From: Globisporangium splendens
Taxonomy: Eukaryota; Oomycota; Peronosporomycetes; Pythiales; Pythiaceae
Assembly: GCA_006386115.1 (NCBI GenBank)
Contig: VFIW01000027.1
Span: forward strand, 372,001 to 436,000
DNA: 64,000 nucleotides
Direction of reading: 5' to 3'
The translations under genes and the position numbers were made by a program. Below, piece after piece: positions 43,206 through 53,508 of the stretch (position 1 is the first letter of the stretch; each line of letters begins with the position of its first letter). Below the pieces are notes generated by a model. The model made no database searches and was not told the origin of the DNA. It was given only the letters and a program-made list of their open reading frames with translations.

Positions 43206-45244
43206 TGTAGGCAGATTTTAGAACATGCTTATTGAGTATAACTACTTAGCATGAATAATCCCCAGTGCTAATCGACTAGCAATGCTTTTGTCCAAGTATC
43301 ACTATATTGTTCGACAAAGACATACCTCAAAACCACTCCGATCCCAGACCAATGACGTGCGTGTCTTCGATTACAACTGTGGATATTGGGACGTCTTAGG
43401 TGTGCCGTAGTACCTCTTTTATCAGATTGTCACCTGCACGATCATGAGTCTCCCCAGCCTTACCTCTCTCTCGTGCACGCCATTGTGCAAGGTCAATCGG
43501 GCGACCTCGTTTGAGCAAGGAGATTGACAAAGTTCGCGCCAAAGACGACCAAGACGCACGGAGCTTTTCGGATGCGTTAGTCAGATACGAAAATTGAGAC
43601 GAAGCCCAAGTTGAAGTTGCAGTTGAAAGAGCACTTGATACCGTAGTTTACAGTGGGACACTTTAGAAAACGCATCGCTGTTCGTCGGAACCATAGGTGC
43701 AGCAGAAAAGCAGGCGGCCCCGATTATTTCCGCACTTGACAAACTCCGCATACCTGATTCCTTCCGCTGAGTCAACTATTCTGTGATTGGTGTCGGTGAC
43801 CTGGAAGTTGTTCACAGCTTGGAAATTTGCCTGCGGTTCAGCTTACTCACCAGGTCAAAGTTTTACCACTAAGCCGGAAGACTAATCACGAGTCAGCTGT
43901 GCATTAGTATTCGGTTTGTCCTGCTACAATAGCAATGCAAACAGTTGACGCAGGACACTCAGCACCAAAACTTCAATTATTGTGCAGTATTTTTGTGATC
44001 ATATCAGTGTCAGCATTTTGATGAAGCTGCTACTGCGGTGGACAAACCACAGCTGACTTTTTCCATACTCGGCCTTTCAAGCGACGTCAGCTCCGAAATC
44101 GACCGAACGCTGAAGTGTCTCCGTCTTGCCTCTCGCAGCAGCATACCACAATAGACTCCTTCTGATTTGACCTCGAATGCCGCATGATCGGTGTGAAAAC
44201 AAAGTGATGCAGGTCGTGTAGCGTTTTCATGTGTTGTACTGCAGTTTGTGTGTCGACGCGTGCTTCAGGCTGTGCAATTGTGGCTAAGACGTGTGCTTTG
44301 CCGCATGCCAATCATTTCGGTACTGTTGTCCTCCATCTTTATCCGCCACTTTCTTTCAATAACCTTTCCAAATAGATCATTTTTGATAACTGATACTGCT
44401 GATATTACATCTAAAATTACTGAAGTGGGATGATGAGTAGATAATACCCCTTCGTTTGTGATCGATACCACCGTGGCTGTAAACGGAGGATGGACTGCAG
44501 TCGTCAACCACAAGCACCTTTTTGTGCCACCCTAACTGCTACGATGAGCTAGACACTGAGTGCGGCAGATGGTAAGACCAACCAGATCCTTGCTAACGCT
44601 ACTTTGTGTAGGTTTCGTGTGACAACAAACAAGTCTTCAGCGTATTCTTTATGTGAGCTCGACTGTAGATTTGACGAAGCTTTTATTGGGTGAAGTTTTT
44701 TCCGCTATGCTTTCCAGTGGTTAGCTGTAGTGTCAGAAGTGAAGCTGGCCTATTCACAGCGTCCTTTTATCCATTCTTATTTGTAGACAGCACTGACAGC
44801 TGGGTCGAAACTGAGTCACAATTTCAGGACCATCGGGGCGATGCATTTTACGTCAATTTTATGGACGAACACCTGTGTATGCTGTTGATCCAGTGTGCAG
44901 TACCTCGCCTTCATCCTGGGTGTGTCCATCACCAGGACGAGACAGGCGTTGAGCCACATGAACTTCAACTCGTATCCCCATCCTAAGGGAACGAGATAGA
45001 AACTTCTTCGGTCGAGGCGTAACAATCGTTCACTGAAAATTTTCAAGTGGACTGATCAGTTCGGATGGGCATTGTCACGTTTCACGTATCATTCAATGGC
45101 GCACCATGCTACAATCAGATTTCAGAGATGATAATCTGTTCCAATCTTGCACAAAAAGACAGAGGTCGAGTGTCGAGTTTCCGTTCGTCTCTGTGTGACA
45201 GGGGTAGTTCAAATTCAAACAATCAAAACAAGCTCTGAGTCAAT
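43206..45244. other. Intergenic, upstream region of GH7-7; no gene recognised
   Basis: Short frames only. 44905-45025 is the counterpart of 38250-38400 upstream of GH7-6. From 45245 a conserved GH7 promoter word GCGAAAATTTCAGACTTCAA begins, also present in arms 1 and 2. Confidence 0.5.
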
Positions 45245-45549
45245 GGAGATGTTGTGCCAGGCGAAAATTTCAGACTTCAATACGAACCAATTTGTGAGCT
45301 CCAATGCTCCAAATTATTGCACTGATAAGTCCCTCACGTCAGCTTCCCAGCGGTGATTGGTTCTGGACTTCTGGGCACATCTACGCCAACCCAACATCAC
45401 CACATACCACACCCACCCACAGACACAAGTGCAGTCTTCCCCACTGCACTCCCCCTCGCTACGCTCCGACTAACCCCACAGTATTCTCAGATCCCTGAAG
45501 TCCGTGCCAGACCTCAGTCGCCCCGAATACTGCTGTAATCCTCTTTTTT

Positions 45550-45563
45550 TCATTCTCAATTTT
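45550..45563 (+). promoter_or_regulatory. Initiator/FPR element of GH7-7
   Basis: TCATTCTCAATTTT is an excellent match to the oomycete core promoter (Inr then CAATTTT). It lies 107 bp before the ATG. Confidence 0.65.
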
Positions 45564-45656
45564 GCCAGCTACCCCGCAAGCACGCCAGCAGCAGTTCAAG
45601 CACCACCCGCCAGTCGCCAACCCACCAGCAAGTGTACCAACCTCACGAAGCCAACC

Positions 45657-47018
45657 ATGAAGATCGCTACCACCATCGCCTTCCTCACGGCACTTGCCTC
45701 TCCAACTCTTGCACAGCAAGTCGGAACCAACGACGCGGAAGTGCACCCGTCGTACCCGACCAAGACTTGCACCACCAAGGGCGGGTGTGTCTCCGAAGCC
45801 ACCAAGCTTGTCCTTGATGCCAACTGGCGCTGGGTACATAAAGTCGGAACCTCCACCAGCTGCTACACCGGCAACAAGTGGGACACCTCCATTTGCCCTG
45901 ACCCAGCCACCTGTGCCTCTAACTGTGCTCTCGAAGGTGCCAACTACCAAGGAACCTACGGCATCACGACCTCTGGATCGGATCTCTCGCTCAGGCTCGT
46001 CACCAAGGGACAATACAGCACCAACGTCGGATCGCGCCTCTACGTCATGCAGGACGACACCAAGTACAAGCTCTACAAGCTCCTCAACCAAGAGTTCTCC
46101 TTTGACGTTGATGTGTCCAAGCTCCCGTGTGGCTCGAATGGCTCACTCTACTTCGTGCAAATGGACGCCGATGGCGGCAAGTCCAGGTACTCAGGCAACA
46201 AGGCTGGAGCCGCGTACGGCACGGGATACTGTGATGCACAGTGCACAAACGATGTCAAGTTCATCAACGGCGAAGCTAACTATAAACCAAACGGTGAGAA
46301 TGGAAGGTACGGCTCGTGCTGTACGGAGATGGACATCTGGGAAGCCAACAGCATCAGTAACGTTTACACGTCGCATCCATGTGCTGTCGACTCCCCGACG
46401 CGGTGCACCACGGATGCCCAGTGTGGCTTCGGATCCGCCAACCGATACATTGGCCTGTGCGATGAAGATGGTTGCGGTAATAACCCGTACCGCATGGGCA
46501 ACACAACTTTCTTTGGCCCGGGAGCGTCATTCCAGATCGACACCACCAAACCCTTCACTGTCATCACGCAATTCATCACGAGCGACAAGACCGCCAACGG
46601 CAACCTCGTCGAGATCAAGCGCTTGTTCAAGCAGAATGGCAAGGTCATCGAGAACCCGAAGATCAAGATTGCTGGTATCGACCCCATCAGTTCGATCACC
46701 GACAAGGTCTGCTCGCAGTCCAAGGTTGTCTTTAAAGAGCAAGACGACCACAAGACCAAGGGCGGACTCGCGCAAATGACCAAGGCGCTCAAGAAGGGAG
46801 TCGTCTTGACCATGAGTCTCTGGACGGACCACGCGGCGCAATGTTTGTGGTTAGACAGCAACTACCCGCTCAACCGTAGCCCAAGCGAGCCTGGTGTGGC
46901 GCGTGGCACGTGCCCAACCACCAGTGGTGTGCCAGCGGAGGTGGAGGCGCAATACCCGGACGCCACCGTCAAGTACTCGAACGTGCGTGTCGGAGAGATC
47001 GGCTCGACCTACTTGTAA
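45657..47018 (+). CDS. Secreted GH7 cellulase with shortened tunnel loop (GH7-7)
   Basis: 453 aa from ATG 45657; the upstream open frame to 45504 is the 5' UTR. The signal peptide is MKIATTIAFLTALASPTLA. The catalytic motif is CCTEMDIWEAN with E224, D226 and E229. Between NGEAN and the YGSCC-type motif there are 9 residues (YKPNGENGR) instead of the 17 in GH7-2 to -6. This segment corresponds to the loop before the catalytic strand that roofs the cellobiohydrolase tunnel, so a more open cleft is expected. Stretches such as 46541-46665 are identical to GH7-2/6 although the rest is diverged, a sign of patchy gene conversion. Intact. Confidence 0.92.
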   Translation: MKIATTIAFLTALASPTLAQQVGTNDAEVHPSYPTKTCTTKGGCVSEATKLVLDANWRWVHKVGTSTSCYTGNKWDTSICPDPATCASNCALEGANYQGTYGITTSGSDLSLRLVTKGQYSTNVGSRLYVMQDDTKYKLYKLLNQEFSFDVDVSKLPCGSNGSLYFVQMDADGGKSRYSGNKAGAAYGTGYCDAQCTNDVKFINGEANYKPNGENGRYGSCCTEMDIWEANSISNVYTSHPCAVDSPTRCTTDAQCGFGSANRYIGLCDEDGCGNNPYRMGNTTFFGPGASFQIDTTKPFTVITQFITSDKTANGNLVEIKRLFKQNGKVIENPKIKIAGIDPISSITDKVCSQSKVVFKEQDDHKTKGGLAQMTKALKKGVVLTMSLWTDHAAQCLWLDSNYPLNRSPSEPGVARGTCPTTSGVPAEVEAQYPDATVKYSNVRVGEIGSTYL

Positions 47019-47539
47019 GGTTTTAGACCGACAGCTCTGTGATTTGTCCCCCCATGGTAGGAAAATTCGGAGCTGGCGGGTGGCATTGGATGTTGATGGT
47101 GATGGGTATGAAAACTTGATGGTCGTGTTGTCTAGTAGTGTGTGTGAACCAAGCTTGTCCCCCTTTTGCTGTTGCAGTAACGCGTAATAAAAACATTCGC
47201 TACGTGGTTGTTAGTTTTCTGCAACTGGCGGCTCTGTGATGACTCCATTGTCTTTTTCAAAACAAAAACAATGAGAATCTATAAGACAGACTGTTTCGCA
47301 GTATAAGAGTGTCATTGTTGCTTTGCCTATGCACCTCCAGTTCTCCACCAGGGTCTTCCAACTTATTGGTCACAGACACGTAGGCTCCCATCAATCGACT
47401 CGATACACTTGCGACTTGGTGGCTGAGGCAGGACTAGAGACGTGCCGTACACGAAGAGATAGCATGCGAAACGAGAGCTTGTCCTCATGACACAGTCGAA
47501 TTTTGGCACGATAGGGTTCGGTTAGGAATCAAGAGCTAG

Positions 47540-47553
47540 GTTCGCATGCGAAC
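47540..47553. repeat. Palindrome GTTCGCATGCGAAC downstream of GH7-7
   Basis: Preceded by GATAGGGTTCGGTT and AATCAAG...GCTAG in the same order as at 40931-40990 after GH7-6, so the two 3' flanks are paralogous. Confidence 0.7.
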
Positions 47554-47858
47554 TTTGTATCACACCCTATTTGCTCACTGACTGGTTTTTATGTGAAGAC
47601 TGAACTTGATTCTTAACTTCAAGTTTAGTGTAGTATTTTTGTGACTATCGGCGATGATTTTAATAGGCTTGTCTGTCAACGCAGTTGACAACCACAACGG
47701 ACTCTTTGTCAGCGATGCCACCTCCACAATCGACCGAACTCCGAGCACCCTCTGTATGACCTTGTTAAGAGTAATTGACATTGTCGGATTTAATGACAGC
47801 ATCAGATTCAACACTTGTGATAACTTGATAGCGACGAAAGGCAAGAGTGCCTCCACTG

Positions 47859-48934
47859 TTACGTGAACGATCTGCAGCTCGCGGTGGCGGCATTCCAGTC
47901 GCACAGATACTCGCCGCACAGAAGCTCGTTCAGTCCTGCACATCGATCGGTCACTGGCGGTTTTGGTGCTGGCGCTGGCGTCGGCGCTGGAGTCACACCA
48001 GTCACTCGGTTGAGAGCAGCCCGCGCATTCACGCGGCCGTAGCCGTGCTGGTTGTTCGGGATTTTACCGTCTGGAGTGGTCCCACAAGTCATACCCGAAG
48101 ACTTCAAGGACGACGTGTCTGTCGTGCCGATCAATGCGGATTTCACTTGGGCAAAGCTTAATGCTGGGAAAGCACTTAGCAATAGAGTGACGACGCCCGC
48201 GACATGCGGAGCAGCCATACTGGTGCCAGAAATTGTGTTGTAAACGTTGGTGCCCGTGTACCACGCGGAACGGATACTTTCGCCTGGGGCTGAGATGTCA
48301 GGCTTCAGGATCCCACCGACCGATGGTCCCTTGCTGCTGAAGCTTGACAACGCGTCGACGCTGTCTGTGCTGCCCACGCCAATGACGGTAGTATAATCAC
48401 CTGGGGAACTGACTGTGCGGCACGCTGGACCACCGTTTCCGAGGGAGAACACCGGGATGATCCCAGCGGTGAGCCATGCGTTTACGGACACCTGGAAAAA
48501 AGAGTCGCCTCCAGGACCACCCAGCTATTGTTGATCACGTGTGGAGCTTTCGTACAATCTCTGTTGTTACCCGAGGCATCCGTCGGGCATGTCATAAACT
48601 GCGTACATGATAGAACGGCTGCGTCTGTGAGCTTGCCTTTCGTGTCGGTGGCTTTGCATGCGATCCATTGAGCGCCAGGCGCGACACCAATACCGCCAGA
48701 CCCGACCATGCTTCCGATGGTGTGAGTGCCGTGACCACTTGAATCACAGGGCTTTGTCGAGCCTGTGCCAGGGTCGTACCATCCATACGTGGCTCGGTAA
48801 TTGCTTTTGAGAGCATTGTGGGTGGCCAGCACCCCAGTGTCGATGCTACCGACGACGATGTTTTGTCCTGTAAAGCCCGCTGCCCACACGTCTGGCACCT
48901 GGATCTTCGCGATACCCCACTCGGGAGCTCCATT
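47859..48934 (-). pseudogene. Subtilisin-like serine protease (S8), 5' end cut by an LTR and frameshifted
   Basis: The coding sequence begins directly at the LTR edge (48934) with NGAPEWGIAKI. The catalytic Asp is in SIDTGV, His in SGHGTHTIG, the oxyanion Asn in NNSW, and Ser in GTSMAAPHVAG. A one-base loss at about 48519-48520 breaks the frame just after NNSW; the following frame resumes GGPGGDSFFQVSVNAW. The C-terminus has a Pro/Thr linker (TPAPTPAPAPKPP) and a cysteine-rich tail ending at 47859. Such secreted subtilases with Cys-rich tails are common in oomycetes. The signal peptide and prodomain are absent from the window side of the LTR, so the copy is dead unless the base loss is an error and an upstream exon exists. 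Confidence 0.8.
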
Positions 48935-49326
48935 TGTAACGGGATAACCCGTTACACAGCGCACACGTGCGTTGAGGAAGCGCAAGCGAGAGGAAGGGCA
49001 CAGCGGTAACGCTGTGTCCAAAAGAAGGAAGGGAGCTTTGCACGATAACGTGCAAAAAGAGAAGTGAATTGAAATCTTAAGGTTTGAAATGCAAATCTGA
49101 TGGGTTGTTCCTACGGCGTCTTCGATTGGTAGATAGTCGGGTGTCCAATCCGACTATCATCCAATGAGATTAAACTTCGATGTAATGTCCTTATTGGCTA
49201 AAATTGCAATTGGCTACATGCATTGTTCATGGGTTAACGGGTGGTTTGTAGAGGGTGGTAGAACCTGTGTGGGTATGACCCACACTCTTTGTACCCAAGA
49301 ACCCATGTAATGGGAAGCCCATTACA
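48935..49326 (-). mobile_element. 3' LTR of Gypsy element 3 (minus orientation), inserted in the subtilase gene
   Basis: 392 bp from TGTAATGGG (minus, at 49326) to CCCGTTACA (48935). Each end of the LTR is itself a palindromic hairpin (48935-48956 and 49306-49326). A purine tract (minus TTTATGGGGGATGA, 49327-49340) directly precedes it, which sets the orientation. Confidence 0.75.
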
Positions 49327-49340
49327 TCATCCCCCATAAA
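49327..49340 (-). other. Polypurine tract of element 3
   Basis: GGGGGATGA abuts the LTR start, as in element 2 (GGGAGGGATGA at 58847). It primes plus-strand synthesis in LTR elements. Confidence 0.6.
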
Positions 49341-49523
49341 GCGATTGGTCACGTAGAAAAGCGTATGTGACCAATCCCTCTGGATTCTTCTGTGTTCTTT
49401 CGTGTTCGGAAGAGCTGAACGTAGGAGAGAACGCTCTGCGGGCTGCTTTACCGAGGTGCTACGCGCCTCAGCAGTAAAGAATTGTCCAAGCGCCGCAACT
49501 TGTACGAGGTGAGCCTCGTATAG

Positions 49524-51120
49524 ATGTCTTCGATCGACGGCGACGCTGTCGATTACGACTCAAGTTGTGGGGAGGGAACTCCTTACAATTCTCCTTTGAA
49601 ACTCACCACGACGACTGTCGGGCGTGATGATCGGGCGGAAGAAGCAAAGCCTTCTTCCGGAGCGAAGCGTTCATCGCCCGCGGCTCTGTTGAATGAGCCT
49701 GCGCGGAAAAAGCATCGTGAGGAGGAAGCTCCTCACGGAGAAGCGAGTGGAACCGCCGCAGCGATTGACATTTCCGATGATGATGCATCGGAATGCACTG
49801 CGGTGGGGAAACTCGCGCAAGGAGGATTAGCTGATCCTGACTTGGTGAATGCAGCGAGAGGTATTCTCCTCTCGCTGGACGTATCCAATGGTGAATTGGA
49901 CACTGTCGACCCACTCGAGGGCTTGCTCCTCGATGTGGAATCCGAGACTGATGCGCAGGTTACTGCGTCATTGTAATGGGCCATAACCAGCCATTACATG
50001 AAGGTGGATCTGTCCCCAGATCCAGTGTACCACACACCACCTTCAGCGTGCATTGTGGAGACACAAATAACAAAAGGGATTACAGTAATACAGTCCCCAC
50101 ATGCACGTGTGACGTCATCGAATGACGTCACGAGTGTTCTCTGTGCTGATCAGTGCAGAATGTTGTTCTCATGTACTAATCAGTACAGAGTAATGACATC
50201 CATGTACTAATCAAGTACTGAGTGATGGTTCCTGCTAGGGAAACTGGGCTGGCGACGAGACCGACGTGTCTCTGCCGCCTGGAGTGAGTGGCGCGAGCCA
50301 ATCACTTTGCATGGATTTTATACAAGACTTGAAGTTCAAGCTTCTAGAAGATCCCGTAGGTTCAACCTCAGTGTACCCAAGGTTTTATATATCAGATTCA
50401 TAGGTTTTATTGTGTATGTTTAGGTTTTAGTTATAAAACGTGTAGGATCCCTTGGGGTTCATTTGTGAGTAGCGACAGGAATCATAACCTTTTCAATTCA
50501 GTTGCAAATTTTCCTCCAAGTACTCAAGTCTTCGTTCCTCCCTCCAAGTCGGGAGATCGCTTCCTCTGGCACAAGCGTGTATGCCGTGTTTGAGGGACTG
50601 TTTGGAACAGCGCCCTCTTACAGTCACCGGGAAATAACGTGTCGCCACGCTGTCTTGCCTTTCCGGCAGAGCAAAAGGATCCGGTGGCGAGTCCTTCTGA
50701 AGGGATGGATTTCATCCCTTCTAGTTGGAGCCATTTGTGGGCACCCAAACCCAATTGGGTTCGTGCGCATCGTGGCACCAAGTATGGGAGAACTCACGCG
50801 CTGTACGATGTGAGTGCTGTCAAGGACGATGACTTCGTCCTTCGACAGAACTTCCATCCAAAGGTGCGTGAGGAATTTTACATCGATTTGTTCCATTCGA
50901 TGCGATTCTTCGACGGTCGGTCGAAGTTAAAGAAGTCTCACAGCGCTGAGAAACAAGCGCTGTTTCTTTCGCAAGCGTGGAATGCCTTCGTTGTGAATTT
51001 CAACGGAGACGCTGCGAAATGCATCGCTCGGTTGCGAGACAATCGAGAGAAATTCCTCCGGCACAATGCCTTTGGAAAGTTGTTGGCGATCCGTGAAGAC
51101 TGCAGGGATCTTGGGGTCCC
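49524..51120 (+). pseudogene. Long frame antisense to Gypsy element 3, interrupted by a solo LTR
   Basis: ATG 49524 opens a frame that runs to the LTR at 49972. Removing the LTR and one target-site copy (49971-50626) rejoins the sequence in frame: ...GCG TCA / CCG GGA AAT..., continuing to 51120, where a second LTR cuts it. About 310 codons remain. The first half is acidic and Ser/Ala-rich with a KKHREEE patch and IDISDDD; the second half has WSHLWAPKPNWVRAHRG and FVLRQNFHPKVREEFY. I recognise no family. The frame lies between the polypurine tract and the body of the minus-oriented element, so it is antisense to that element and would start near its 3' LTR. Confidence 0.5.
49972..50622 (+). 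mobile_element. Solo LTR A inside the antisense frame
   Basis: 651 bp, TGTAATGGG...CCTCTTACA. It is flanked by GTCAT (49967-49971) and GTCAC (50623-50627), a 4-5 bp target-site duplication with one mismatch. The sequence contains TTTTATATATC near 50383 and a GTGACGTCATCGAATGACGTCA inverted motif near 50109. It is homologous to LTR B (51121-51730) in the opposite orientation. Confidence 0.75.
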
Positions 51121-51730
51121 TGTAAGAGGCTATCCGAGACAGCCTCAAACACAGCACGCACGCTCGCGCTTGAGAGGAAGACTTGAGAGGAACTTGACAA
51201 AAATGCAACTGAATTGAAATGAGCTTATGGTTCCTGACACTACACATAAAACACCACCAGGACTTCTAGAGGTTTTATGCATAAAACCTAAACATATACA
51301 ATAAAACCTATGAATCTGATATATAAAACCTTGGGTACACTGAGGTTGAACCTACGGGATCTTCTGGAGACTTGAACTTGAAGTACCGCGAAGATTCCCT
51401 GCGAAATGATTGGCTCACGCCACTCACTTCAGGTGGTAGAGACACGTCGGTCTCATCACCAGTGTTGTTTCCCCAAGTAGGAACCATCACTCACATGTCT
51501 TGAGTACTGCTGTGCGTAATCACGCCGAATCTCGATGATTGCGAGCGACCAACACTCAACTCAGACACAGATTGCTCTGACGTCAGACGATGACGTCACC
51601 TGTGCATGTGGGGATCACTTTTATGTGCTTCACCCAATATCTTCGCACCCACAATGCACTTCCACAAGGTGGTGTGTGACACACACACAAAGAACCACCT
51701 TGCATGTAATGGCAGCCTTAGCCCATTACA
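51121..51730 (-). mobile_element. LTR B, inverted relative to LTR A, ending the gag frame of element 3
   Basis: 610 bp, TGTAATGGG (51730) to CCTCTTACA (51121) on the minus strand, same family as LTR A (shared GATCCCGTAGGTTCAACCTC and GGTTTTATATATCAGATTC blocks). The two sides (GTCCC and CGATA) do not match, so this is not a simple insertion. A recombination or deletion joint between elements is more likely. Confidence 0.65.
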
Positions 51731-52375
51731 CGATAGTCTTGGACTGAAGCGCTGTCGATTGTCGCTTTGCTGCCGGAACGATCCACCAAAATAGGTACGA
51801 TCGTACTCCAAAGCAACGGAAAAGCACTCGGAAATATCATCGCAGTGGCGGTACTCCACTTCCCGACCCAGCTGCGGCAGAAGACCACGCGTGAAGTACG
51901 TGATTTTATCCAGTTCGCTGATCTCGCGGATCTGCATCAGCAGCATACGATACTTGCCGATGTAGTCTTCTAGGGAATGACAGCGACTTTGGCGTAGATT
52001 GTACAACTTGTCTCGCAACCGGCGCTGATTGTCCCGCGGCACAAACTCCTTCGTGAGATGATGCATGAGTTCTTGAACGTCGCTGACCTTGTCGCGGTTC
52101 AGCATGTACCATGCTGCAGCATTCCCACGAAAGTTGGCGGTCATCATCGCGACAATGCGCGGTCCATTCGATTCATCTTCCCAGTTGATGTTTTTGGCTG
52201 CAAGGAATCGCATCACATGGTCGAAGTAGAGGTCGACAGATTCGCCAATTGCTCCTGAAAAGTGAGGCAAGGAGATGCCTTCCACTCTTGTTTCCTTGTG
52301 GGCCAATACTTCCATTAGGCGCTGCTGCCTCTCGGAGATATCTGCAAATTGTTTGAGCAGCTCTCGGGACGTCAT
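51731..52375 (-). pseudogene. Gypsy Gag (element 3), C-terminus lost at LTR B
   Basis: ATG 52375 begins MTSRELLKQFADISERQQRL and runs about 215 codons with a clear retrotransposon Gag domain: LPHFSGAIGESVDLYFDHV, ANFRGNAAAWYML, LTKEFVPRDNQRRLRDKLY, SLEDYIGKYRMLL and DKITYFTRGLLPQLGREV. It is cut after ...RFSPRLS by LTR B; the zinc knuckle and all of pol are missing. With the 3' LTR at 49326 this makes element 3 an internally deleted Gypsy. Confidence 0.8.
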
Positions 52376-52602
52376 GGTAATATACTTATATGTCGATATT
52401 GATTTCTGATTGTGTTTCTTTCCTATTCTTTTCTTTTCTTACGTATTGATCAGTTTTTTTGCAATATTTTCAATTATTCACACTACTTTGATTTAAATTT
52501 TTCTACCGTGGACTTGAATTTAATGCTTGAATCGTGAGTTACTATTGGTCACTCGCACTTTGGTGGCCTCTGTTGATGCAACTTGAAATGGAGAGATCGC
52601 TT

Positions 52603-52926
52603 CTATTCGGTTTGGCTCTTCTTGGTATTACGCTCCTCTTGATCGCTCTTGACTTCTTTGATTTTGCGGTCCGCGAATGTCGTAATTAGAGTTTCGACTT
52701 GATTGAGACGACTGAGCAGACGATCTGTGAGTTCTCGAAGCGCGTTTCTTTCGACGTGGCTGTAGCAGTTGGGGATCTCGTTGCACATATACTTGGTGAG
52801 ACTGAATTGACGCTCCAATGCTCGGGAGAACTGAGTGCGCAGACAATCAAGGTTTTCCGCGTTGTTGGAGAGCGGCGCAAAAGAGGATCCGACGAGTTCC
52901 GATTCTCGAGTCTTTCGCTTTCGCAT
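52603..52926 (-). CDS. 107-aa frame upstream of element 3 gag
   Basis: ATG 52926 to a stop at 52603. The product is hydrophilic with helical charged repeats (RNALRELTDRLLSRLNQVETLI) and a Lys/Glu-rich end. It lies 230 bp before gag on the same strand and could be the N-terminal or accessory part of the element. No domain is recognised, and it could be spurious. Confidence 0.35.
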   Translation of the reverse strand: MRKRKTRESELVGSSFAPLSNNAENLDCLRTQFSRALERQFSLTKYMCNEIPNCYSHVERNALRELTDRLLSRLNQVETLITTFADRKIKEVKSDQEERNTKKSQTE

Positions 52927-53508
52927 CTACTCGGACGCACACGTCCAACACCAGCAAGCACACAAACCACACAATAAGCTTGACTAAGGAACAGTGATTG
53001 TCGTTAATCTCTAGGGCAGCGCAAGCACAATGGCATTAAAGCTAACCTTTCGAGCGAGTGTCCCTTGTGATGTCAGCAGACAGTGGTTATTGGCGAGCGT
53101 CGGCCGGAACAAGCAGTCACCGAGACGGAAAGGATAACACCGAGTTGGAGTGAAGTGAGGCGAGTCTTGACTTGACCAACAAGTGCTACCACTTGTAAGG
53201 AGGCTTGTGTAGTTGATGGCAAATTGAGAAGTGAGATTGAGAAAACTGTTTAAGAAAAACTCAACTACTTCGTTGCTGGTCCTTGGCCCCCTTGGGACTC
53301 TTCCTACTCTCTTTCTTTCTCTTGCGTGCTACTTGATTTTTTACTGGATTTTCTCATATCTGATTTTTCTTCCTTTTTTGTGGACAGGATCGCTTCTGAG
53401 ATAACAGATGGGTTCTCGTCATATCTTTACCTATGCATAAACATACAATCATTCCTAAAGGTGTCGTAATCATCTACCAACATTCCGATATACCGAAATA
53501 TTGGTTCA
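52927..53508. other. Head-to-head leader region between elements 3 and 1
   Basis: Non-coding, pyrimidine-rich (53300-53380). No LTR end was recognised here, so the 5' LTRs of both elements are missing or diverged. Confidence 0.4.

Noticed and set aside
48935..49976. Plus-oriented LTR element with the 49524 frame as gag
   Set aside because: The sequence next to the LTR reads as a polypurine tract on the minus strand, not a primer binding site on the plus strand, and equals the arrangement at the 3' end of element 2, whose orientation is certain.
49972..51730. A 1.76-kb transposon with ~600-bp terminal inverted repeats
   Set aside because: Ends look inverted, but the outer flanks show no target duplication. 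LTR A alone has one, and its removal restores an open frame. Two LTRs of one family in opposite orientation explain it better.
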